Below are positions 47,879 to 58,324 of a stretch of DNA of 64,000 nucleotides, piece after piece (position 1 is the stretch's first letter; the number at the start of each line of letters is the position of its first letter). This stretch comes from Incurvaria masculella (taxonomy: Eukaryota > Arthropoda > Insecta > Lepidoptera > Incurvariidae): assembly GCA_946894095.1 (NCBI GenBank), contig OX335641.1, positions 13,596,501-13,660,500 of the forward strand. Reading direction: 5' to 3'. Made by a program: the position numbers and the translations under genes. The notes below the pieces were generated by a model, which saw nothing but the letters and a program-made list of their open reading frames with translations, had not been told where the DNA came from and did no database searches.

Positions 47879-48260
47879 ACTGGACATGGATAGTTTATAA
47901 CTCACCTACTGTTATGATATCACCTAAACACAGCATTCACCTATTCACGAAGGAATTAGGTACCATGCTAGGACCTTCTCTTCATGAGAGCACTGCTCAT
48001 GCACGGCCACATCGAACTAAATGGACAACACGGATATTTTTGTGTTGCCCTTCGACCATCTTTCACCCAATACAATGGTACCAACCCCAGCGGGCCTAGG
48101 CCTACCACCAAATAAGGAAGGGATTGCCTGGATTCCGAACCATGGAGGGACCCGCAGTGTTAACGAAAGTGCACAAATTTATCCCTGATAAGAAATCGGC
48201 GTTAACCTGGTATTAAAACCCGCGTTCTACGACACAAGATAACGCTACCATACAACATAT
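47879..48260 (-). mobile_element. SINE copy, diverged
   Basis: GGAACTGGACATGGATAG at the left, AGGAATTAGGTACCATGC, GGTACCAACC, and GATTCCGAACCATGGAG in family order. Confidence 0.65.
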
Positions 48261-48297
48261 GTAAATAACCCCATATTACAATTATTCTTGAATTCTA

Positions 48298-48655
48298 TTA
48301 GCTTCGGTAACCCAGTGGCGTGCGCCTTGCGGTGCGATACGCTTGTGAAGCACCTCTGAGCGCGGTTGGGTTGTAGATGGGTTACCGTTTTCAACCGTCA
48401 AGGCTGGCCGTTGCTTCGGATTCCACGTACAATTTCAGGTCCCTATCCTTACTGTGTGAATGTAAGTTATTCTGCCCGGGTTGGCACCATCGCATTGAAT
48501 GATCGATGGTCAAAGCCTTTCCACTATTTTCCATCCAGTTCAATGTAGCCGAGCAATAAAAGGAAGGTTCTGGTATGGCACTTAGTTCCCATGTGGTCTA
48601 AGGCTAATATCAGACAGTTGGTATTAGCTATCAATGTCCAGTTTCATAAAAAAAC
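48298..48655 (+). mobile_element. SINE with 5S-like head
   Basis: The head has GGTAACCCAGTGGCGTGCG (box A-like) and then CTCTGAGCGCGGTTGGGTTG and TAGATGGGTTACCG, resembling 5S rRNA as at 45133-45517. The shared body and a short A run follow. Confidence 0.65.
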
Positions 48656-50020
48656 CAATGCATAGTGCAAAATAAAACCTTAAACCTGTTTGTGCATTAT
48701 TCGGTTCACTGCGTCGCCAGCTGCACAAATTCACTTCATTGGTGCGGTTTCAGGAGCGCGACCGCTATGCAAATGTATGTAAAGCGATTTCACCGCGCGG
48801 CCCTGGGCACGGCTATGCCACAGTAGAGAATGAATAAGTAGGATTATACCTGGCACTTCCAGAGACGTGGATGCGTGCTTGAGTGGTTCATAGAACATAT
48901 TTTACTTGTTTTTAGGATATATTTTAAGTCTATTCTCCAGCTAACATTAATCTTAAAAGCATGAAAATGATAACTTTATAAACTTAAATAAAAATAAATT
49001 ATTATTTGGGAATAGAGTAGATAAGTTCTGAGTAGGTAAGCAATTTCTGTCCAGGAAACTTAATGTCTTTTGTTCTGCTACTAATAATATTGATATTTCA
49101 ATAGTTGTTTCACCGATGTATTGGTGTAGGTATCATAAATAGCTAATGTAAGGAAAGGTGACTGTTTTTATTTTTTGGAAAACAATTCATTCTAAAAAAT
49201 TTGAAGGTATGGAGAAGGTACATATATGTTAACAGAGGTATTTTTAATTTAAAAGATAACATGTAAAGGTGCTTGCACTGTGTAAAAAAATCCTTATAGT
49301 CATTTACCAAACGAATATTGTGTTAATCACCCAAGGGTGAACTGAAGGAGAAATTGGTCTCAGTGGTAAGTCCACCTTTGTTCTGTTTTCTTGTTGTTTT
49401 GTATTTTCATCTCATATTTTTCAGTGTAAAATACTCTGTTGTGCAATCATTGTAGCGATTGGCAATAATCCATTGATTTTAAAACACCACAAGTGTTATT
49501 ATAAAATCAAGGCTTATCATGGTGAGATCTAGCGGTATGCCATACTGATCCGCCAACGCAAATTGCACGCATCGTACGTATGTAAGTTAAGCAGGAATAT
49601 AAGTTGTTTTATCGTTCAAAGATAAGCCACGTTTTTACTATAATAATCTACAAGAAAATTCATAGTTAGTTTTAAATCTTTTTTACCGCATTTCAAGATG
49701 ACACAGTTTACGATCCAAAGTATTTTGAAATGAAGTATTGTAGAATAATACATAACATTATAGATTGGAACTGGCTAGTGGTATTGCCGATAATACATTT
49801 CCGCTATGTTTTCCGCTGTCGTCTTCATTTACTAGCTTCAGTTCGTTTGGAGTGGCTTTTCTATTCATTTAATCATACATTTAGTGTCGTTACAGAATTT
49901 TCACCGCCAGCCATAATCGCAGTCGTCTTCAACAAGCAACACATCTTCAGCAATGACCCTTTTTAAAGTGAATATCGATATGATCCACGTTGCTCAAGTG
50001 TTGACTCTGCTTGTCCTCAG
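48656..50020. other. end of intron 3
   Basis: No gene seen. The last bases form a good acceptor (CTTGTCCTCAG) for exon 4. Confidence 0.5.
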
Positions 50021-50135
50021 TCGTGGTGGTGTGCGCTAGTCCGAAGACCGTGCGCGAGATCATGCTGGCTGCGGAGGAGCTAAACATGGTGTCGTCTGGG
50101 GAGTACGTCTTCTTCAACATCGAACTCTTCTCGGA
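50021..50135 (+). CDS. receptor exon 4 (ANF-receptor domain)
   Basis: Residues 448-485 with split codons at both ends (A|TC, GA|C). It reads IVVVCASPKTVREIMLAAEE then LNMVSSGEYVFFNIELFSD. C452 lies 50 residues after C402, close to the C164-C213 disulphide spacing of NPR-A, and VVVCASP-EYVFFNIELF corresponds to the VIYICSSP...DYVFFHLDIF segment. Acceptor GTCCTCAG, donor GTTAGT. The neighbours join in frame, so no exon is missing. Confidence 0.93.
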
Positions 50136-50268
50136 GTTAGTATATTGTTATTTTATTCTCCGACCTTTGAAAAACATTAAGGATATCTCTAATATCTACT
50201 AAGGTTATGTGTAACTCAAATCAGCTCAGAGTAATTACCAGAGCTCTAAAAGGCCACTGGAACTTTAA

Positions 50269-51098
50269 GGTGGGCCTTCACACAACGTGGAAATAAGATC
50301 ATGCCCATATTTCTTGTCAGAAATCCAAAATTATACTCAATACTGCTTTAATTGATCGAACTAGATGTCTCAGGACCATTGGCATTATAAAATAGTGATT
50401 GATTGATTGATTGAAAATTCTTTATTACGCCACAAAAAAAAAAAACAATTTACAAAAGAAAGTATAGTGTAAAAACAACATAAGTGGGGCGCAAAGGCGG
50501 GCTTATCCCTCGAAGAGATTTCTTCCAGTCGACCTTTGGGTGTTTGAGAAGTTTAATAGGTATATATTCGGAGGTAGTGGCAGTAGGTTTGGTTTGTAAG
50601 TAATAAGGTCCGAAAGTTCGAATTTTTCGCGGGTTTTATGCAATAACTTTAGACGTGGATTACTCAACGATAAAATTAAAACATCTTAAAAAGGTTAGTC
50701 ATCAGACCTTGCTTGTTTCATGAAGATTTATAATAATAGGTTTTTGTTGGTTTTTTGACTACAGTGTTCATGATTTACTAATAGCAATAAGTCGTTTTGT
50801 AATTACAAAAGTCGTACATCTTACCGAATCAACCACTATGCGCATTATCTGCTTTGTCTTCTCAAGTCAAGTCTTCTCAAGATTTATAATCAAGTTGTTT
50901 TTTTGTTTTTTGACTACAGTGTTCGTGATATACTTATAGCTATAAGTTGTTTTGTAATTAAAAAAATCGTATATCTTACTAAATCAACCACTATGCGCAT
51001 TATCTGCTTTGTCTTTGAAACAGAGAAGGTCCCAGAGCGCAATAGCACGGTTTTGTACCGTGCCCGCGAATGACTTAGTCCCGTCGGGAAGGGCCACC
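50269..51098 (+). mobile_element. TTAA MITE family A, copy 4, with insertions
   Basis: 830 bp with TTAA at 50265-50268 and 51099-51102. A LINE 3' tail (50395-50605) and an internal duplication (about 50855-50960) enlarge it. It lies in intron 4, 134 bp after exon 4. Confidence 0.8.
50395..50605 (-). mobile_element. LINE 3' tail inserted in MITE copy 4
   Basis: GATTGATTGATTGAAAATTC, a TTATTACGCCACAAAA-A-run segment and AAAGGCGGGCTTATCCC are typical of a lepidopteran LINE 3' UTR in minus orientation. Confidence 0.55.
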
Positions 51099-51179
51099 TT
51101 AACAAACACCTGCACAGGGTGAGGTTGACAGATAGAGATTTATGCAGTTTTTATCTTGAGAGTTTGTTTGTTTTTTAAG

Positions 51180-51405
51180 ACAACGATCCACCTTCTGTGC
51201 GACTGTGAACCACTAATTCATAAAATAATTGTCATCCTTGGGGGATACTTACTGGACAAAGATGACATCAAAGTCATCACATCTGAAAAAAACCTGCATT
51301 TCCTGAAGAACGCAGGTGAAAAAAGGCAAAAGTCACAATCGATCTGGAAACGTCGCAGTGATAGCAAGGCTAAAAAGCTCGCAGCCCAACTTCAAATAAA
51401 TAAAA
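51180..51405 (+). pseudogene. non-LTR retrotransposon ORF2 C-terminal remnant
   Basis: A short frame reads HLLCDCEPL then ILGGYLLDKDDIKVI and NLHFLKNAGEKR. This resembles the C-terminal tail after the RT of R1/Jockey-type LINEs (HVLC-CEAL ... LG ... LLRFI). Both ends are lost. In intron 4. Confidence 0.45.
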
Positions 51406-51687
51406 ATTAAATGTTTCTTGGAAACTCAGTATTCTTGAAAGCATCGATTGTCAGATTAATAATAAAGTAGCACTGAATGCGGTTATCTTGAAATTGTCAA
51501 GCAAAGCACCGATAAGATTTTGTGATGTTGACATGGAAGCACGCAATCTTAGGGGGACTAATGTCACAAAATATTTTTCGTATTTTGATGTGATTTAAAA
51601 TATTAACAATATTTTGGTTACCTTGGTATGGGGACTGCGATGGTATAAAGGATACAATTTACCCCCATAATTGGTTATATCCCGCAG

Positions 51688-51835
51688 CCTCGCTTCGCCG
51701 ACGTCGGTGGAGCCGTGGCACGTGCCGCAGGACAGCGACGATCGCAACGAGCGCGCGCGCCGCGCCTACAGCGCCGTGCTCACCGTCACTAGCCAGACGC
51801 CGCACCACGACGAGTACATACAGTTCTCCGACCAG
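51688..51835 (+). CDS. receptor exon 5 (ANF-receptor domain)
   Basis: Residues 486-535, phase 2 to 0. It reads D-LASPTSVEPWHVPQDSDDR, then ARRAYSAVLTVTSQTPHHDE and YIQFSDQ. The PW...D..ARRAY...VLT pattern corresponds to the PWERGD...ARQAFQAAKIIT part of NPR-A. Acceptor TATCCCGCAG, donor GTACGC. The last 37 bases and the donor are copied in tandem downstream. If the second donor (after 51925) were used, 30 residues would be added in frame. Confidence 0.93.
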
Positions 51836-52078
51836 GTACGCTTCCAGGCATTTCCTTACACCGACGTGAGATGTACCGCAGAGTGCGCGCCTCACCGCGA
51901 CGAGTACATACAGTTCTCCGACCAGGTACGCTACCAGACGTGTCGTTACTGAGATGTACCGCAGAGTGCGCGCCGCACCACGACGAGTAAATACAGTTCT
52001 CCGACCAGGTACGCTTCCAGGCGTGTCGTTACACCGACGTGAGATGTACCGCAGAGTGCGCGCCGCACCACTCGTACA
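51799..52078 (+). repeat. tandem array copying exon 5 end and its donor
   Basis: Units of 90 bp start near 51799, 51889, 51971 and 52061. Each holds the CACGACGAGTACATACAG-type exon end, GACCAG|GTACGC and the first bases of intron 5. Copy 2 is open in the exon frame up to a TGA near 51950. It lost 7 bp, so copy 3 starts 83 bp later. Copy 3 has TAC to TAA inside the exon part. Copy 4 is cut after about 12 bases. Confidence 0.9.
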
Positions 52079-55000
52079 TGTCTCCGAATGTTAATTTTTA
52101 CGATGCATAACCTTTTGACGTAAAGAGCATCCAGCCATTGCGCTTTTCGCGCGAGCGATAATGGGCGAGAACAGCAGGCGATGGTAAGAACTGAGGGGCT
52201 GCGCTATTTTTGTGAGCTTCTGCGGGGGCTTCTCGTAATCTGAGGTTTCCAAAATTACAGCCGGCCCTATCAAGTATCATCGAATCTAGCAGTCATTTGG
52301 TTACCTGCGGTTGGTAATGGTACCTCTCGGCGATTACTCCTTACATTTTAGTAAGCTGAGTGGTCTTATTTTGTTTTTTATTTTATAATGATTTTACTGT
52401 TATAATTACATCCCAGTAATTCCACGCGTCAGATACAGAATTATCAACAGAAGGCAGGAGGTAATACATATAATGGTACCACTTACAATTTGTGATTTTA
52501 TAAAAACCATGGTTAGGTGAAAAGTATTTATAAGGTTTAATTTACCAGAGATAACACTATGACATGGAAATGTCACTGGATTGTATCGGTTCTAACATAA
52601 ACGGGGCGCCATTGGCTTATTTGTTTTGTTGTGATCGAGACTGATAAGTAATAACTAAATTTACTTTTCTGCATCTTTAGCTTTATATAGCGTTATATAC
52701 ACATATCTTGGACGTGTAATGTGTATTTTTTATTAGAACAAGTTTTAAAATTACAGTTTTCATAGAAAAAATAATTCGTCCTTAATCGATAACCTTCATC
52801 ACACCCACGTAGTATTTTCAGACGAGTCGATGAACCGCCTTCGTCTGGTCGGACGCCGGAATGTTACAAGTCTAGACTAATTCATTCAACTTTTCCAATA
52901 TCGCCGGGCTCCGTTCGCCTGCACTCAGCTGAAAACCGCCAAATTGGCAAGTTATGGACCGGATCCGGCCACGTCCGCCGGACGCGACGTCGGGTGCGGT
53001 CACGAAGTAATATCTATTCGGGTGGACTTCCACTCGAGCGGTGTCAATAGAACCTATCCTGTCGGCTGTAATCGAATATAAAAGGTGTCCCAAAATTCAC
53101 ACAAAAAGTAATGTTGATCAATAACCTAGGTTTTTGATAAGTGAATGTATTTATTTCATTGATTTCAAAAGTATTCAGTTTATGTACGGAATAGTACATT
53201 AGATAAATTGTCTCAACGTTTTTGCTGGCATAAACTTACTCTATTCTTGTAATATATGTGACTAAATTTAGTTTATATAGCGCTTGATTTCCTCTTTTAA
53301 TGCGTATGTGGTCGTAGTTTGTTTGTATGAATATTTGATTTAAAAAAAATATAATTAAATAAAAAAGTCCAACGCCATTAAACCGCATGATCTGACCGGT
53401 CAAGTCTGATCCCGAAATGATAAATTACTCGACCAGGGAATTACTTATGCGCTACTTAAACTGTTTCTCATGGTGTATGGCATGTAGCACCGTACATATG
53501 AAACCCCATGTCGTCCACATCCCTTGAACCTGAATGAAGGTTCAAGATTGTTTTGTACAAAAATTACAAACTGTAGCTGCCAAAACTGTATTGATATAAA
53601 ATATTGCAAAACAACAAAGACTCGTCTTTCTTTCGTCTAAGGCTCCATTTTAATTGTCAGCTGTCACGCTATATTTTTTATTTGGAAACCCTTTATCGCA
53701 TAAATAGCGCGAAATTTTAATCTTGCGTACATTACGGGACACCTGATACCTACCTGATACGTACCTTTGGTATGTACTTATTAGGACCTCTAGAGGCCAG
53801 AATAGTGATGATTTTGTTTGGGCATACACCATACAGATTAATGTGAAGATGGACGGAAAGCTATGTCCTTCGGGATTGATGTTATAGATAGGCCATTAAA
53901 CGGGAGATTAAACTAACTCTCCGATCTTAAATCATTTTGCAACATAATTGAGTTTAATGATAAAGGGAAATCTTACAAATTCTCGGCAGGATTTTTGTTC
54001 AGAAAAAGTTTAAAATCCGCCTTAAAATAAAAGTCTTAATATGAACAAATTTTTTGGTAGGTATGTTAGGTATTTCATCAAAATACAATTTTGTTTATGA
54101 TTTTTTTTTAATTAAAATATTCTGAATCGATTTTTCAACAGTTGCAAATGCATATTTTATTGAATTCTTATTGAAAACAATATACATAGATTTACATTAT
54201 CCGACAACGAAAATCAGGAAAACATGATTTTTCTGTAATATTTTGGTACAAAAAAAAAACAAAAAGAAGTTTTAGAATTATCAAGATAATTCGACATCTA
54301 TACATGTTATTTTATTTTATTTATAGTAATCTAATTTAAAACATTCGTTTAATGATATTCAATCTCCCAGTTTCATGATCTACTATATCAATTGAGCTAT
54401 GTGAATACCACTGCGCAGTCTTAACGCAGTATTAACGTGTAAAGGTGAAGAAAACATATTACAGTTCCTTCAACTACCCCAAAGACATTTTACGAAAATA
54501 ATAAAAAAAGCGATCCATAAACTCTAGCCACCAGTCCATGTTAAAAAGCCTGTAAGCTTCTGACTCAGGCAAGTTAAATATTGATATGGACTTCGTGGGA
54601 ACTCTCAGGTGCCTTTCATCTCGAATCCCCCAAGTTATGATACAATTTTACGTTGAACGTAACAAAGTACGCGTTGAGTGCCTTTTCCTGTTCCTTTGAT
54701 CAAAATGTGTATTTACACCTACGTATGTTCTTAGGTTTACACCGCTGATGTACAAATACCTCAAACTTACAGTTTCCCGGCGAGCGATGCCTCACTCAGT
54801 ACGACATCGATTTCCCGGAAAACGTACTTGAATAATTATTGCAATCATACATATTTTCTCCAATGAAATGGTTTAAATTTTATTGTTTTCCATATTGATT
54901 AAGTGAAATAAAAAACATATTTTGAAAATTTAATTAAATAAAATTATTTATTTATTTTTACGGTTGACCAACGGAACATAATGATATATATTTTTTAATA

Positions 55001-55439
55001 ATAGATAAAGAGATAAAAAAAGGCATGTAGATTTCACAAGTTGTCAATACAGTTTACTAAATTTTACTAATCATTGGAAAACCAATATTCCAATTTATTC
55101 GATATTTGGTATATTATTACAGGTACGAATACCTGGTTCCGAACGTGATTGTTTAAAAAAAAAACTAGATGGCAGTAAGCACGAAATCGTCAAAGAATTG
55201 TTATTTTTTTCCCTTTTATTTTCTCCGTGGTTCTACCCCGGGATACATTTCAGAAAACACTACAGTAACGTACAGTATTGGTTCCCTGATATTAGGTATA
55301 AAAAATATCAAGTAAATTGGAACCCTGGGGTTTTAAACAATGAGGATGTAATTTTTTATGGTAACGGGCCCACCTCAAAACGAATAATAGTGGCCCGCTG
55401 CATTTCTTCCCATTAATTAAAAGATAATTAACATTCTCA
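52079..55439. other. intron 5 sequence, no gene seen
   Basis: 52830-53060 is locally GC-rich with a minus-strand open frame that has no domain. The rest is AT-rich with no recognised element. Confidence 0.4.
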
Positions 55440-55725
55440 GTTGGATAAGTGCATTTCGTCACGAATACGAGCCGTTTCATGTTTCGGAACCCATGTACAA
55501 CTGTAGATTCTTTTTAGATTTTTTTACTAGGTGGTCAGGCCCGTCCGGGATAAAACTATGGTCGAAGCGGCAATGAAAAATGGCCCGTAGTCTCCGTCCA
55601 GTTTAGTGTAGCCGTGTTAAAAAATGGCAAGACACTTAATTCCTTCAGGAAAGTGGTGTTTTAGGCCAATATTACAGCAGTAGTTGTGTGGGATTAGCCT
55701 CCAATAAAGTAAAAAAAAACTTAAA
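55440..55725 (+). mobile_element. SINE copy, head missing
   Basis: AAGTGCATTTCGTCACGAAT, GTCGAAGCGGCAATGAAAAA and CTTAATTCCTTCAGG match the family. The tRNA head is absent. Confidence 0.7.
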
Positions 55726-55974
55726 AACAAAAGTCCCTTCGGTTCTGGCTACCTGTTTATGCACATCCTGTTCTTTATCCTTTTCTGTACTTTTTATGTC
55801 CTTCAAGATACAGACTACATTTACCGAAATTCATCGAAAATTCGTCCAGTTGTTTAACGCAACAGACAGACAGAGTTATTTTCGTATTTATAATATTAGT
55901 GTGGAAGTATGGATGGTACTTATAAACAAAATAGTTACAACAAAATATTTCCGAACGTGCAAAGACACGGTTAA

Positions 55975-56516
55975 GGTGGCCCAACCCGCTCATTTCCCCA
56001 TACAAAAGGGGAAAGAAGATCACGCCTATATTTCTTGTCAGAGATCCAAAATTTTGCTCAATATAGCTTTATTTGATTGAACTAGATGTCTGATGACCAT
56101 TGGCATTGTAAAATTGTGTTTGGTTTCCAAGTTATAACGTCCGAAAGTTCGGATTTTTCGCGCGTTTTATACAATTACTTTGGAGGTGGATTACGCAATG
56201 ATAAAGTAAGAACATCTTAAAAAGATTAGTCATCAGACATAGCTTGTTTAATCAAGATTTATAATCTATTTGGTTTTTGTTAGATTATTGACTACAGCGG
56301 TCGTGGTTTACTTTTAGCTATAAGTCGTTTTGAAATTAAAATTTTCATAAATCTTACCAAATCATACACTATGCACATTGTCTTTTTTGTGGACAGGTTG
56401 CATCTTCCTCATAACGGAGCCTGTCTTATTCTTAGAAACAGAGAAGGTCCCAGAGCGCAACAGCACGGTTTTGTACCGTGCCCGCAAATGAGTTGAGGCC
56501 GCCGGGTTGGGCCACC
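55975..56516 (+). mobile_element. TTAA MITE family A, copy 5
   Basis: 542 bp, TTAA at 55971-55974 and 56517-56520, nearly identical to copy 1. It ends 85 bp before exon 6. Confidence 0.9.
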
Positions 56517-56601
56517 TTAATTCAACATTTTAGTTAGGGCTTCAAATTAAAAATAAATATAAGCAAGTTCAATGGTATTTAACAGCTATCGATGGTCACA
56601 G

Positions 56602-56818
56602 GTGAAGAAACTCGCCGCCGAGAAGTACAACTACACTTTCGGCGCTGAGGAGGTGGTGTCGACGTTCGTGGCCGCCTTCTACGACGCCGTGCTGCTGTAC
56701 GCGCTCGCGCTGAACGCGACCGTCACCGAGGCGATCACGGCGGGGGGAGGGAGCGGGTGGTACGGCCCGCTCGACGGCGCCGCCATCATCCGCAATATGT
56801 GGAACCGTACCTTCAAGG
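56602..56818 (+). CDS. receptor exon 6 (ANF-receptor domain)
   Basis: Residues 536-607 plus one base. It reads VKKLAAEKYNYTFGAEEVVS, TFVAAFYDAVLLYALALNAT, then GGGSGWYGPLDGAAIIRNMW and NRTFKG. It matches the AYEQFNF...FHDGLLLY...MWNRSFQG stretch of NPR-type receptors, the membrane-proximal lobe. Sequons are N545-Y-T, N-A-T and N-R-T. Acceptor GGTCACAG, donor GTGAGT. Very GC-rich. Its 3' 130 bases and donor region are copied several times downstream. Confidence 0.95.
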
Positions 56819-56843
56819 GTGAGTATTCCACGTGTTGTTGTGC

Positions 56844-57437
56844 GACGCCGTGATACTGTGTGCTCACGCTCAACGTGACTGTAAGCGAGGCGGTGGAGAT
56901 GAGGTGAGGGAGCGACGGGGCCCATAATCCGCAACATGTGAAACCATACTTCAAGAGTGTGTATTCTAACTACGGTTCAATGGCGCTGTGCTGTTGTACG
57001 CGCTGGCGCTCAACGCGACCGTGGCGGAGGCGATCACGGCGGGGGGAGGGAGCGAGTGGTATGGCCCGCTCGATGGCGCCGCCATCATTCGCAACATGTG
57101 GGTACGCGCTCACGCCCAACGTGAACTGTGAGCAAGACGATGGTGATGGGGTTCGGGAGCAGCAAGCGACGGGGCCGCCATCTTCCGCAACACGTGAATC
57201 CGTACTTCAAGGGTGAGTATTATAACTGTGGCTCTATGGCGCTGTGCTGCTGTACGCGCTCGCGCAAAGCGCAACGCGACCGCGAGCGAAGCGATTTTGG
57301 TGGGGGAGGGAGAGGGTGATGCGGTCAGATCGTAGACGCCGCCATCATCTGCAGCATGTGTAGCCCGTACATTCAAGGGTGAGTAGTTTTACAATACCGT
57401 GCTGCTGTACGTGCTAACACTAAATCCTACTGTAAGG
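56844..57437 (+). repeat. tandem array of exon 6 3'-end copies
   Basis: At least five copies follow the parent: B 56844-56970 (decayed), C about 56973-57101 (frame intact), D 57102-57232 (decayed), E 57237-57390 (decayed) and F 57394-57437 (partial). B and D share features not in the parent (CTCAACGTGACTG / CCCAACGTGAACTG, GAGCGACGGGGCC / AAGCGACGGGGCC). That suggests a two-copy unit (parent+B) of about 299 bp was duplicated to give C+D. B, D and E keep TTCAAG(A/G)GTG(A/T)GT-like donor remnants. Confidence 0.88.
56973..57101 (+). other. candidate alternative exon (copy C of exon 6)
   Basis: Open in the parental frame: RFNGAVLLYALALNATVAEA, ITAGGGSEWYGPLDGAAIIR, NMW, then GTACGC. The spacing from the VLLY tyrosine codon to ATG-TGG is 99 bp in both parent and copy C. 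Across the shared 38 codons I count eight synonymous and two amino-acid-changing differences. No strong acceptor is evident directly upstream, and a stop at 56967 limits the frame. Either an alternative exon or a copy kept similar by conversion. Confidence 0.45.
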
Positions 57438-57619
57438 TATGTGTTCGCGGGGGTTGGAAAGGTACCTTATATACATTTAAATTTGGCGTGAGTATATTCC
57501 TGATACATATGGTACGTAAAAGAACACACTCAGCCTGAATTCGATGGCGTGACAACGTTGTCATATTATGAACTGTCTCATGCATCTTTTTATATGTCAA
57601 CATATAACGGTATGTGCAG

Positions 57620-57711
57620 GTATAACAGGAGATGTGACCATAGACGACAACGGTGACCGTATCGCTTCGTACTCGCTGCTGGACATGGATCCCGCTTCTG
57701 GAAAGTTTGAG
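57620..57711 (+). CDS. receptor exon 7 (end of ANF-receptor domain)
   Basis: Residues 608-638; the split codon G|GT joins exon 6 to read NRTFKGITGDVTIDDNGDRI then ASYSLLDMDPASGKFE. This is the typical F-G-TG-V-ID-NGDR-..Y-L-DMDP motif closing the ligand-binding domain of this family. Acceptor TATGTGCAG, donor GTACGT, ends in phase 0. The next exons (juxtamembrane, transmembrane, kinase-homology and cyclase) are not found before 64000, so the protein here is partial and the cyclase activity is inferred from family only. Confidence 0.95.
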
Positions 57712-57764
57712 GTACGTTGTCCCATCATAATTTTCAATGGATTCTTATGAATTAAACGTTTATA

Positions 57765-57990
57765 ACTAATTAATTTATTTATTAAAGGAACAAATACAGT
57801 TTATAAATCATACAACAAAACATATTTTAAACGAATTGTAACGCTCTTAAGTGTATGGGCAGGAATTGGGAGGGTGTAGAGGTTTGAGGGCGTATGTATA
57901 TGTGTGTAAAAACTCGAGGTATTCTGACTAAAGATTCTAGAGCAGATCCTACCAAAAATGTGTGTGATGGGAACGCAGAAGTTCACCTTT
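57765..57990 (-). mobile_element. LINE 3' UTR fragment
   Basis: TTAATTTATTTATTAAAGG at the left and a G/T-rich GGGAGGGTGTAGAGGTTTG stretch, as in the LINE ends at 2903-3240 and 63300-63610. Confidence 0.5.
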
Positions 57991-58324
57991 CAACAGAAAA
58001 ATAGTAAAAAATTTCTGAAAGATAAAAAAATCTTAACGAAGGATAAAATTGTAATATTGAAATCTCCAAGTTCGTAGTGATGAAGATTTATATTTTAGAT
58101 TTATATTTTTACAAATTTGACAAATTAAATGTGTATGTTTAAAGTACAAAACACAGTCCGGCCAATACTTTAAGATAAATGTAGTTACTTAAATACTGAA
58201 CACAGTTCTCCAATCCGTTGAGTTTATTTTATATATTTAGATATTTATTAAAATTAAGTGCAGAATGTTTCGGAATAGCTATGTGAACCTTTAAGAATAG
58301 AAAAAGATTACCGTGTAGCTCCGA

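Noticed and set aside
54370..54420. tRNA-like stretch on the minus strand with TAGCTCAATTGA
   Set aside because: Too short between the boxes and no acceptor stem; not a tRNA gene.
56596..57376. Minus-strand and off-frame open frames over exon 6 and its array
   Set aside because: GC-rich shadows of the exon and its copies; no independent domain.
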